In this document: in pieces, positions 17,513 to 26,622 of the stretch
Layout of the letters: every line of letters begins with the position of its first letter
Numbering within the stretch: position 1 is the stretch's first letter
NCBI GenBank assembly: GCA_003427395.1
Contig: BFEA01001099.1
Coordinates: 29,502 to 56,154, forward strand
Length of the DNA: 26,653 nucleotides
Direction of reading: 5' to 3'
Source: Chara braunii
Lineage: Eukaryota; Streptophyta; Charophyceae; Charales; Characeae
Notes under the pieces: generated by a model
What the model was told of the DNA's origin: nothing
The model's database searches: none
What the model saw: the letters and a program-made list of their open reading frames with translations, nothing else
Program-made: the position numbers and the translations under genes

Positions 17513-19821
17513 TCAAGAGGTATTATCTACTTAAGGCCTCCTGATCACTGGTTCATAGCTTGCCGATGAACCGCAATGAAGGGGCCTTTACGAGCAACGG
17601 AGTAAAGATGACTGCCAGACTCAGGACAATGTTGGGGACTTCTCTTATTTGAACTCATTTTACCACACCTGACTGCTATTAAAACTTTTCGGCATTCCTC
17701 AAACAATCAATGGACGTTTAACGCACGAGACTGAAAGCCGGTTTTCAGATCCAACTCATGTACTAGCTAGGATAGGCAAGCTTTGCTTTCGCTTACAAGT
17801 AAATTCGAGCGATACAATACCAAGGGGGGCTTCAAAGTAGCTCCTTCACTCAATCCACAAAAAACTTACTAATTCGCGCTTGTTTTGACTTGTAGAACTT
17901 CTGGCCTCTGTTCGGCAATTACTTCAAGTAGTAAGTAAGTGAATTAACAAACTCCCTTTCCCCTACGACCTGCCGTGCACTAACAGTGGTAATTTCCTTC
18001 GCTTTTCGTGACTCTAAGTATCTCTCAAAGTTCTTCAAAGGGGAGCATGCCAACTCTTATAGGAACAACATTCACCTCAGAGTCAGTATAGTCCGAAAAC
18101 GCTCAGACCTCGCCTCCACTGCGATCCAGAGGAAGATCTGTGTGCAAGACCGGAGAGGGCACGGTCCTACTTTTCTTTTCGCAAACAAGGATTTGAACCT
18201 GATAATCATCGACGAGGGGTCTTTTACCAGTCCTTTGAAAGGAAGAGGGGGGCTGCTGCTGACCTTTCCCCATCCGTCCTCTGGCAAGAGGGAGTCACAC
18301 ACGGCCTTGTCTGATCCAACTCTGTCGTTTTCCGTTCATGCCCAGCACTGGGTATTTGCCTGACACGGTCTTTGCTTTCCTTTCTCTATTCCCTAGGATG
18401 TAACTTGCAATTTGTACGAGTAGAGTGTGTAGAGGCTCTCACACAGTGGAAAGGCGGGTCCGTAACGTCAGGACACGCATAACTTTCAGAGAGGCAATAA
18501 CGGGACTCATACAGTTCGTAAGGCTCACGGTCGTGACTCCATCCTTTCCTGAAAAAATCTCAGGGTGTTTATTAAGATAGTACAAAAGGGCTGTTTACTT
18601 TCCTCATCATGTAAGGTCTAGCCCTTAACACCTCTTCGGTTTGTCTCAGAGAGAATTGACAGATCACAACTCTTATTTATCTAATTAATCACCATCCAAC
18701 AAGTATTTCACTAACATGTGAGTGATTTGCCGCAACAGTTTCTGCCTTCTGCCCATCAGTCAAAACACACATTGAAGCGGAAGATTCCAGAGGCAGGTCC
18801 AAGTTGAGTCTAACAAGATCAGTTAGTATTCTCCTTCGCCCTCCCTCATAGATCGAAGGAGCATGCTAGGTCCTACCCCAGCCAAGAGTCCGCAGAGTTA
18901 GTCTCATCATCAGCCAAACTTAGTCGTGACACAAGTGAAGACGAGACCACCACCGGACCGAACTATAGAATAGCACTCAGTACTTTATTCACGCGGAACT
19001 TCTTTAAGAATTTTGACAAAGATAGCAACAATCTTCGTTCATTAACTGATATTAATTACGAATGTAGGGGAAAACTGAAACAAAGATCGCGAAAGACCAA
19101 TCTAAGGGAAGCTCGTTGGCAGTTCTACCACCCAGTAAGCAAAAATTGAAGGCGCGAGCTAAGTCAGAGCAGTTACCTTTCTTGTAATAAAACTGAAAGT
19201 CGACCTCTTCTCAGTATCCATCAAGTTCTTTCTCTAACCATACCTTACGAAATGGCGAGTGTACGGTCACACACGAACTGCTAGTGACAAGTGTCGACGT
19301 CCCAAGCGAGTCACTGATCACTCCTTCCCGCTCTTATTTTGTCACTACAGAGAGGAATTAACAATCAAGATCGTGACGAATGTCCTTCAATGCTTTTAGT
19401 AGCCACGATAAAACACTCGATGTGATAAGCGCACGAGTATCGGTTCTGTCATCTGAGAGTAGGTCAAGAGTTGAGCCAGACACGTGCAGCGGTAGGCAAC
19501 GTCAACAACAAGCATAGTACGTGACTGTCTCCCTCGTCTCATCACAGTTTTGATAGCGCGCCACTGCTCGTCACTTCCGCTAGCTACCGTCCACCTTTCA
19601 CGACGATCATACCCTTCTCGTCACGCATCTCTCCATAATGATTTAAGATCACCCATAATCTCTTCCTCCGATTGTGTAGAGCTCTACACAGTGCCCGATC
19701 CAACGAGGCCTGCAGGTGACGTCAATGGTTGCTTTGTATGCACGCTTGCGCACGTGTACCCTTTTCTTGCGCGAGTCAGAAGAGTCCGATCTACATTAGT
19801 ACTTCACTGTCGATAGTCTCT

Positions 19822-19952
19822 TCACGCCTGCAAGATGCGGCACAACCGTACTCGTGAGAGGGCGCGCGTTAATCCGCTCCCCGACCGATGATGTTGTCGC
19901 TCAATGCCCAGACATGACGCAGTTGATGGAGTTAACGACTACCAAGGAGGCA
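19822..19952. other. Segment present in copy B only
   Basis: Copy A passes directly from CGATAGTCTCT to GCTGATCTCCACGAAG near 2488-2515. Copy B holds about 130 extra bases between those words. Without an outgroup, insertion in B and deletion in A cannot be separated. No terminal repeats or coding signal are visible. Confidence 0.75.
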
Positions 19953-20570
19953 CATGCAGATCTCCACGAAGTCTGAAGGAGAGCTTCTAAGCAAATGTGC
20001 AAATCACTCGTGCACCTGACAGCGCATCATATCTCTATAACCACCACCCAGTCGCTACCCTTGGTCTCTCTTTGTTGCAATCTTGGTCTCGCTTCCTCTT
20101 CGTTTTCGTTAACCAATAGCTGCCCTCACAGAGTCACTATCCATTGCTGCAATGACGAAAAACGACGGAGTAATCAGGGGGCATATACGAAAATCGTGCG
20201 TTGCTCACGTAGCCTCACGAGTCTCGCCCGCTCAACTTGGTCTCACACACTTCTTCCCAACCTTACTCACTCGCCCCCCGGTTCCCCTCTCATGCTTGTT
20301 ACTCTTGTACTGACTTTTCTTCGCCCCTCTTCTGTTCTGCTCGTCTGTCTTTTCTTCTCATAGATTGTCTCCCCTTCTTCGCGTCTTGACTCAGTTCCCA
20401 GCGACAGTACCGAAAACTCATAGTCACCCAGTCAGGTGCGACTCCGTGCGAGCATCACGTGAGAGCGTGGAGGCAGCAGTTGACTTTTCACTCTGCTCTA
20501 CTGGGTTGTCTTCTGAGAGAGTGCCATGGTGTCGATCGCACACGTGTAACCGCCTCACATGTCCTGTCCT

Positions 20571-21029
20571 CTACAAATCTCGTGCCCTTGATGGCCCAAC
20601 TTTTGCTGCCCTCGTTCTCTCTCTCACTGCCGACCTAGAGCTGGCTTCGAGGCCGTCTTCCACTGTCCCAGCCAGCGGGTGGTTCCTGCGGATTTGGTCC
20701 AGTCCGTGCCAAGATTGGGTTTCTGCTTCCAAGTCGCTGGCGTCACTCTCAACCTCGGAATCGCGGTCCAGATGCTGCTGCGCTCGCTCGGCCGTGTCCG
20801 TTGAAGTTTCAACCTCATGGTAAGTAATGGTCAAACAAACCTCAATCGTGACCCCATCCCTCTGCATCCTTCTCTTCGCCCGGTTCTTGGACTCCATGAC
20901 GGCCAACTGCAGTCTCTGGCCCCCCTTCATTTCCTCCTCTCTCGCTCCCTCTATGGTAACTTTTAGCCTCGCCTCATCTCCTCCGCTGTAACTCAAGGTT
21001 GTGGTGATCTTGGGGCCTTCGCCAGACAT
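20571..21029 (-). CDS. Hypothetical charged protein, antisense in copy B
   Basis: An intact 152-codon frame from ATG 21029: MSGEGPKITTTLSYSGGDEA, a Glu/Lys/Arg-rich middle (EGAREEEMKGGQRLQLAVME, NRAKRRMQRDG), then YHEVETSTDTAERAQQHLDR and an acidic-to-basic tail ending RARDL. It is hydrophilic with likely helical or coiled-coil content and has no membrane segment. Copy A carries the same frame broken by stops and an indel. It runs opposite to the presumed plus-sense repeat. No family is recognised. It may be an accessory ORF of the repeat's own mobile element, or a chance open frame in GC-rich DNA. Confidence 0.35.
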   Translation of the reverse strand: MSGEGPKITTTLSYSGGDEARLKVTIEGAREEEMKGGQRLQLAVMESKNRAKRRMQRDGVTIEVCLTITYHEVETSTDTAERAQQHLDRDSEVESDASDLEAETQSWHGLDQIRRNHPLAGTVEDGLEASSRSAVRERTRAAKVGPSRARDL

Positions 21030-21256
21030 AGGGGACTAGCGAGTAGTGTACTTCCAGCAATCCGGCCAGTAGCCGTGCAGGCCATTGCTGTGCGCCATAG
21101 CCAGGCTATCCGTGGACACTGCGTTGTACCAGGCCGCTATCCCAGCACAACGTGCCACTTAGCGCAGACTAAACACTACCTAACCAGTAGAGAGCTGCAT
21201 CCCATTTCTCAGAGAATCAAGGGCACACCGTGTACTCACAGGCCTCTCCCTCTTCC

Positions 21257-21264
21257 TTTATAAG
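21257..21264 (+). promoter_or_regulatory. TATA-like box in copy B
   Basis: TTTATAAG is preserved at the position equivalent to 3793-3800 in copy A, with matching flanks (CTTCC before, ATCACTATTTGCC after). Confidence 0.25.
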
Positions 21265-21798
21265 ATCACTATTTGCCAAGATCCTTACGCTCCAAACGAA
21301 GAACCCATTTTAGTTCGTTTTAAACCTTTTTCAATTAAAGAAACTATAAAGTTTTCAGATAACGAAATAAATTAAAATTAAGTAATTTTGGAAACGCTCG
21401 AGTCTAAAACCCAACGATCGGGCGCGGTCTAAACCTCACGTCACCATCAGTCCCAGATCTCAGTGACAGAACTGCAAATCCGACACCGTGGTCCTATAAC
21501 GAGATATCGGCAGACAGTCGTCCTCCCTTAAAACCCGCAGTTGGCCTTCTCCTATTGGGTGCCCGCGTTTGATGGCAAGGAGGGGGCTTATGACCCTCTA
21601 TAGAGGGTGATAGGCCTCCTACCAATGCGGTCGAGGGTCGCCCCTCTTTTGAGGTCTCAATTCGCGCGGCGCTTCACAGTAAGTTATCCGCCTTCTAGGC
21701 CTTCAAGCCAATCGTGATTTGAAAAAGCACCGTTGGCCTTCCCCACGATGAGACTGAAATCAGAGAAAGTAATCAAAGAGTCATGTCTCAAGAAATCG

Positions 21799-21803
21799 AA
21801 AAA

Positions 21804-21846
<43 letters not shown>

Positions 21847-21849
21847 TAA
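21799..21849 (+). repeat. AAAT/AAT microsatellite in copy B
   Basis: About nine AAAT units run into several AAT units. The matching locus in copy A is AAT only. Confidence 0.9.
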
Positions 21850-22358
21850 GGACGGTAATAAAAGGGCGAATTGAAACGACATTGCGACCGGGTGTCGTCA
21901 AGTTCCTCCTTGCTAGCACAAGTGGGCCCTCGTGCAGATCCGGCCAATAATCTCCAAATTCCTTTTGCTCCCCCTTTTCTTGTCCCTCCATTTTAACAGC
22001 AGTGTCTATCTAGTGCACCTAGCCCATAACTTGGCAGAGGGCACTCGGCGCGCAGTAGAAAAGACCGCAGCCGCCCCTCTACTTTCGCGTCCCTGGGCAA
22101 ACCCGGCGGCTACCACGGCCACAGGCCGGTAGTGCTCTGCTGTACAGCAGGGCGCCGAGCCTGCGTGGACCAATAGAAAGTCCAGTGGCGCACCCTTTTG
22201 CTAGGAAGGGCACCAACTGGACCTGTCCGCTACCGGGTATCACCCCAGGAGCATCACGAAGGCTCTGGCACAACCCGATGGGCCGCGACGTCTGAGCGAG
22301 GAGCCGGTTCTTAGGTAGGAGCCTGACGAACAGAGGAGGGCCGGGACACCACGCCCTC

Positions 22359-22940
22359 CGACACCGTGCAAACATGCAAAACGCTCAGGTCCGTATGCAG
22401 CAGCAAGCGAACCAGTGTCGCATCCCATGTCCAATACGCGTTGGCAACCTAGTTTGGGTCACCTCCGAGGAATTCGCGCTCGAGCAGCACGTCTCGCGCA
22501 GGCTCCTCCCTAAGCGGTTTGGACCATGGATGGTCAATTCAGCAGCTGGCGACGACCCCGTGGGTCCATCTTTCATCATTGAGATCCCCCCGCATTTGAC
22601 GGTCCACCCAATCTTTCATGCTTCAAAGCTGGCGGTTTACACTCCAGCCTCCGCAGCGGATTTCCCAGGCAGACGGTCACAGGACCCTCCTTCAATGGAT
22701 GGTCATCAGGAGGTCGACCGCGTTCTCACACATTGCAAACATGGCAACAAGCCTATGTCGTACAAAGTTACATTCAAGCAATGTGATCCAGACGACACAC
22801 GCTGGATTTCAAGAGCTGACCCGAAGGCGACAACACCCCTCATCTTCGCGCATTATGAAAAACAACGACTTGCTAAGGAAGCTGCGCAACCTGCCCGCCC
22901 CGTACGGACATCAGACAGACAGCTTCGCCCTCACAGTTAG
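22359..22940 (+). pseudogene. pol: Gypsy integrase C-terminus with chromodomain-like tail (3' part of pol)
   Basis: The frame is open from the edge of copy B to TAG at 22938-22940. It begins with the typical linker helix ANMQNAQVRMQQQANQ, then VGNLVWV, the GPF/GPY-type motif (LLPKRFGPWMV), and VHPIFHASKLAVYTP. A chromodomain-like segment follows (VDRVLTHCK, MSYKVTFKQCDPDDTRWI). The catalytic core, RNase H, RT and gag are missing because the frame is cut by copy B. Integrase inserts retroelement cDNA, and the C-terminal domain and chromodomain guide DNA or chromatin binding. Only the terminal ~194 codons are present, without internal stops, so this element looks younger than the minus-strand one. 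Confidence 0.85.
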
Positions 22941-22950
22941 CTCGGTCTTC

Positions 22951-22961
22951 AAGGGGGGGAG
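22951..22961 (+). promoter_or_regulatory. Polypurine tract of the plus-strand Gypsy element
   Basis: AAGGGGGGGAG lies ten bases after the pol stop codon and directly before TGTGTGGCATT, the usual layout for the plus-strand primer and 3' LTR start. Confidence 0.75.
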
Positions 22962-23503
22962 TGTGTGGCATTCTGAGCCACACGGGCCCCAGTTAGGGCC
23001 CGGTTCCAGACAGGGGGTAGGCCTAAGGGAAGACGGTTCAGATGAGGCCCAGATGGGCCTGGACCATGGCGGTTCAGGCAGGCCTAGGGTAGAGGCCTAG
23101 GCGAAACGGCCACAAGGCCGGTACTCGTCCAGCATAGGACCTACCGGCGGCGCTGCAGAGGCTGCCACATTTTGGCGCCAAGTCCAGTTTGAATCTGGAC
23201 CGTCGATTCAGATCAACGGTCGAGACCGGTAGGTACCGGCGGGTAGGAGGCCGGCCCAGCACTACAAAAGGCTGGGTACCAGCCTCAGTAAGGGAGTTAG
23301 TATCGACTAGAGTTAGTATTCGGGATTAGCGCAGCTTTGGAGCGTTAAGGAGATTAGTGCAGCGCAGCAGCGTTAGCGAGAGCAGCCAGGAGACGACGAG
23401 CGCAGCAGCGAGAGGAACAGCGCAGCGGCCCTGCCACGCTTTAGCTACCAGTCAGGTACCGGGAGGAAGGCTCCACTTTCTCTCCCTCTGTTCCTCCGCC
23501 CCC

Positions 23504-23583
<80 letters not shown>

Positions 23584-23825
23584 CTCAGTCTACTTCTGGG
23601 TTCTCCTACGGGACTACTGCAGTATGAAGGATGGTTACGAATTCTGATAACATTTGGAACAGCGACATTAGGACTACGAGTTGAGGATTACTTGGGGATC
23701 TGATTTCATCTTCCTTCCGAAGATGTACTTGACATTGTGAGATCAATATCTGAGATATTGTGAGACTTGGCATTCGCGACATTTCGGATTTTCGACATTT
23801 CAAGATACTATCTTTGGAAACATTG
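22962..23825 (+). mobile_element. 3' LTR of the plus-strand Gypsy element (right end uncertain)
   Basis: It starts TGTGTGGCATTCTGAGCC after the polypurine tract. Its first 40 bases contain two hairpins (GTGTGGC/GCCACAC at 22963-22983 and CGGGCCC/GGGCCCG at 22983-23002). Further in lie an inverted GACCGT...ACGGTC motif (23198-23222), a TATA-like CTACAAAAG (23262-23270) and a long TC microsatellite (23510-23581). The 5' LTR is not in the window, so the right boundary cannot be fixed. It probably lies between about 23470 and 23825. Confidence 0.65.
23510..23581 (+). repeat. (TC)n microsatellite
   Basis: About 35 uninterrupted TC units. Located within or just past the transcribed part of the Gypsy LTR. 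Confidence 0.95.
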
Positions 23826-24350
23826 AGTTGACGTCATCTTCCCTCTCCTCCTCCTTTCGTCTCTCTCCTCTCTCCTTTCGTCCGTGGATGATCTCAGTCC
23901 CTGGCCTTCGTCTATGTCTGAGGCCAGGGCCTTCACACCCCTGCGCCATACTTATGACTGTGTTTCACGAGTATGCAAAACAACCCCTCCCCCACCAATC
24001 AATCAATCAAAGAAATTGCACTTCAGGCAAAAGGCCTGGAAATGTTGAATGTATACAACCTAGGTTTCGGGTTCCGTAGGGTCTAGTGGAGGTTTGTTAT
24101 GTTCAGGTGAATGCCCGCAGTGCATTTTGCAAACTGTTTTGGTGACTGCACCATAGCTTCTCCTTCACCAACGACCGTAACTCAGTTGAAATCCCCGTGA
24201 ACTGTTGAAATATGGATCAGACCCAAGTTCCAATCCAGATACAACAAGTCGACCAGAACAGTTACCTTTTTTTTTTTTTTTTTTTTTAAGTCCAGCCTGT
24301 CCAGGTTGTCCTAGAGGTTGGATGCTTGCTACCTCTTCTTCTACCAGTAA
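23826..24350. other. Unassigned unique sequence
   Basis: No gene is supported. It contains an 8-bp-stem hairpin (CCCTGGCC...GGCCAGGG) near 23900-23931, a short AATC tandem near 23996-24008 and a poly-T tract of about 20 bases at 24268-24288. Confidence 0.5.
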
Positions 24351-24788
24351 GGGCCTGGTTGCACTACTCTCCATACGCCAAGTGTGGAGAGTCTGTGCCT
24401 TGTTGCACTTACTGGCCAAACTTGGGGAATGAAAAATAATATGTCAGAATGTTNGCCACAACGTCAACAGACTCAACACAAGTTGTGGCGAGTGTTTTTG
24501 GTTTCCCACCCTGTGCACAGCGGTTTGTGGAGGGTGGTGGTCCTCGGACCTCTCCACGAAACCACTTTCTTTCTGGAGAGTGCACTGCTTCACGAGTAGA
24601 GATCAGGCAGACAAAAATTTTTAACTTTTCTGTAGAAGACATATTGTGGCAGTCTGGCGACACTGGCCAGTAAGTGCAACCAGGACTCCAGTTCGACACT
24701 ATTCTCATTTTTTTCACTCTCCAGAGTCTCCACCCATCCGCCACGAATTGTGCCTGATGGAGAGTAGTGCAACACTGCAACTGGGCCC
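24351..24788. mobile_element. Foldback / MITE-like element (~440 bp)
   Basis: The ends are inverted: GGGCCTGGTTGCACTACTCT on the left against GGGCCCAGTTGCAGTGTTGC on the reversed right end. GTTGCACTACTCTCCAT at 24358-24374 is the perfect reverse complement of 24757-24773. A second inner pair (TGTTGCACTTACTGGCCA against TGGCCAGTAAGTGCAAC) lies at 24401-24417 and 24664-24681. There is no transposase. TAA precedes the left end, but a matching target duplication is not visible on the right. One undetermined base lies at 24454. Confidence 0.7.
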
Positions 24789-24883
24789 TCTGGCAAGAAA
24801 TTTAGTGAATTACAGTAAAATTAAAATAAAAAAAAAACCTTCTCCACGTTATGGAAGGAGAGGAGTTAACCATCTTGCCGCAT

Positions 24884-25028
24884 GGCACACGAAACGAAAA
24901 CGAAACGAGTGCATCTGCCCACGAAAGGTGGCAAAATACACTCATTACTATTCATAGCAAACGGATGAACCTGGCCATTTTCTGCAGGAAGATGCACTCG
25001 TTTCGCTTTCCGTTTCGTGTCCCGTGCG
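24884..25028. mobile_element. Small foldback element (~140 bp)
   Basis: ACACGAAACGAAAACGAAAC...GAGTGCATCT at 24887-24916 is mirrored by 24991-25020, differing by one or two bases. About 75 bases separate the arms. Outer bases (GCATGG/CCGTGCG) extend the pairing weakly. It has the size and shape of a MITE and no coding capacity. Confidence 0.7.
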
Positions 25029-25048
25029 ACGCCCCATGTCGGGTTTTT

Positions 25049-25147
25049 TGACAGACACACAATTCTCTCATCAGAATGACTGCTCCTGTGACAGGGACAC
25101 AATTTGCTTCATCAGAATGATTGCTCCCGTGACAGGGACACAATTTG
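25049..25147. repeat. ~41-bp tandem repeat, 2.4 units
   Basis: TGACAG(A/G)(C/G)ACACAATT begins at 25049, 25089 and 25130, followed by CATCAGAATGA(C/T)TGCTCC in the first two units. Confidence 0.85.
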
Positions 25148-25626
25148 AAGGCTGATTATGCCATTAGCTGTCTCAGCCTGTCTGTCTGTCTGTCGGTATT
25201 GCAAAGAAAAGGCAAAAGAAGCACCTAGTCCACGGTATCGACCAAATAAATGCTCTCCAATTCTGGAGGACAGAGTAATGATGGCGTCTAACCCTTCCAA
25301 CAAGAAAAAACAGAAAACGAAAAAAAAAAAGGGAAAATTTGTCTGGCACCCCTGTATTTTCCATTTATTTGCGTCGCGCCCCTCCGACATGCCGTGCCCC
25401 TGGGCCTGGAAATCTTTCTGGCAGGCCCCCGTCGGTAGTGGCACAACTTTCCATGACGCCCTCCCTCAACCGGCGGTCCCATTCCATTGGGCTATGTGCC
25501 ATATGCCCTCGTAAGAAGCACCCGTCTTCCTGTGATACCCCTGCAGCAGTCTGGCGCTGGAAATTTGAATTCAATTTCGAACAGCGTTCGTGTTGACGCG
25601 CCGCCGCCGTTTTTCTTGACGCGCTC
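25148..25626. other. Unassigned sequence upstream of the exon candidate
   Basis: No convincing coding sequence. It contains a short TCTG tandem (25178-25194), an A-rich tract near 25319-25331 and GC-richer sequence from 25370 to 25620. The last part could be a promoter and 5' untranslated region if the exon at 25627 is real. Confidence 0.35.
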
Positions 25627-25680
25627 ATGAAGGCCAACCTCCTGTCGTCTTCGTTTTCGCTGGCCCTCTACCATCGCAAG
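25627..25680 (+). CDS. Candidate first exon of a host gene
   Basis: ATG at 25627 opens an 18-codon hydrophobic-start peptide (MKANLLSSSFSLALYHRK) ending at AAG, immediately followed by GTGAGT, a strong 5' splice-donor match. A pyrimidine-rich run ending CTTGTCTTCAG at 26478 could be the acceptor, giving an intron of about 800 bp full of microsatellites. The N-terminus has some character of a targeting peptide. The model rests on splice motifs only. Confidence 0.22.
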
Positions 25681-25754
25681 GTGAGTGTCATCTTTTCTGT
25701 TTTGTTTTCTTCATTAATACTACTATTGCCGTCTACAGCTGTGAGCTCTATGTT

Positions 25755-25828
25755 TCCTTCTTCCTCTTCTTCTTCTCTTCTTCTTCTTCTTTTCTTCTTC
25801 TTGTCGTTGTTCTTCTTCTTCTTCTTTG
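25755..25828 (+). repeat. (TTC)n-rich pyrimidine tract
   Basis: Interrupted TTC/TCT repeats on the plus strand. Poly-Ser, poly-Leu and poly-Phe readings here are by-products. Confidence 0.85.
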
Positions 25829-25920
25829 TGCGCATTATAAGCATATAAACTATGCGTGTGAAAAAATTTTGAAAGTTTTATTTTTCTGATAAATGGATGC
25901 GTAGCGATTAGCCTCGTTAA

Positions 25921-25984
25921 TTCAATTCAATTCAATTCTTCTTCTTCTTCTTCTTCTTCTTCTTCTTCTTCTTTTCTTCTTCTT
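25921..25984 (+). repeat. TTCAA and TTC microsatellite
   Basis: Three to four TTCAA units followed by about 15 TTC/CTT units. Similar TTC blocks occur just upstream. Confidence 0.9.
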
Positions 25985-26335
25985 CACTTCCCGCACTACC
26001 ACTGCCACGACAACTACTGCGGCTGTCACCGTTACCACTACCACTACCACTTTTTTTCCTTAATAGTAAAACTTCTTTTTCCTCTTTTTTCTCTGGGTCC
26101 TGATGTGATCCAACATGCTTTTGCATTCTCCCATTCTTTGTCCTTTCCCCTTTCTTTTCCCTCCTTTTGCCTTTCCTTTTTTAAAAAACAATAACTAAAT
26201 CCAATCCTCCACAAACACTTTCCCTTTCCTTCGATGAGCCTGTCGCCCTGTTCCCCCTTTGTTTTCCCTCCGTTCTCCCTCTATTCTCCCTCCATTCTCC
26301 CTCCATTCCCCCTTTATTCTAACTGCTTTCTCTCT

Positions 26336-26336
<1 letters not shown>

Positions 26337-26419
<83 letters not shown>
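26337..26419 (+). repeat. Compound (TC)n(CA)n microsatellite
   Basis: About 20 TC units pass directly into about 20 CA units. Confidence 0.95.
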
Positions 26420-26423
<4 letters not shown>

Positions 26424-26478
26424 GTCCTCCTCCTCCTCCTCCTTCTCCCCCGCAACTACGCCTCTTCTTGTCTTCAGG

Positions 26479-26587
26479 ATCGACGGCCAAGATGGACGAC
26501 ACATCAACAACACTTTTACTCCTTCCGATCTCCAAACGACAGCAAGGAGAGATTCTTCTGCGAAACATTCTGAATTATGATGTTTGA
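26479..26587 (+). CDS. Candidate second exon after a TTCAG acceptor
   Basis: Sequence after the acceptor-like CTTGTCTTCAG includes ATGGACGACACATCAACAAC (26492-26511). In that frame it reads MDDTSTTLLLLPISKRQQGE through NILNYDV to a TGA at 26585-26587. Joined in phase to the 25627 exon, a different frame would be used and it stops near 26573. Coding status is doubtful. Confidence 0.15.
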
Positions 26588-26619
26588 GAGAGATGTAGCA
26601 ACCCCATTCTGAATTATGA

Positions 26620-26622
<3 letters not shown>

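Larger units (their letters stand above)
17513..22358 (+). repeat. Long direct repeat, copy B (~4.85 kb)
   Basis: Partner of 124-5433 in the same orientation, with the same start and end words. B lacks the mitochondrial insertion and the 64-bp duplication. It has extra segments at about 19822-19952 and 22021-22052, and it keeps an open antisense frame at 20571-21029. Its right edge falls inside an integrase reading frame, so the block ending here was probably inserted into, or recombined with, a Gypsy element. LTR of a giant element and dispersed repeat copy are both possible. Confidence 0.9.

Noticed and set aside
22079-22375. 98-codon minus-strand frame at the end of copy B and the related frame at 5154-5348 in copy A
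   Set aside because: Off-strand readings in GC-rich sequence with no recognisable motif. They differ in length between copies and overlap the repeat edge.
25755-26126. Poly-Ser, poly-Lys and poly-Leu open frames
   Set aside because: They read through TTC, TC and CA microsatellites and have no protein-like sequence outside them.
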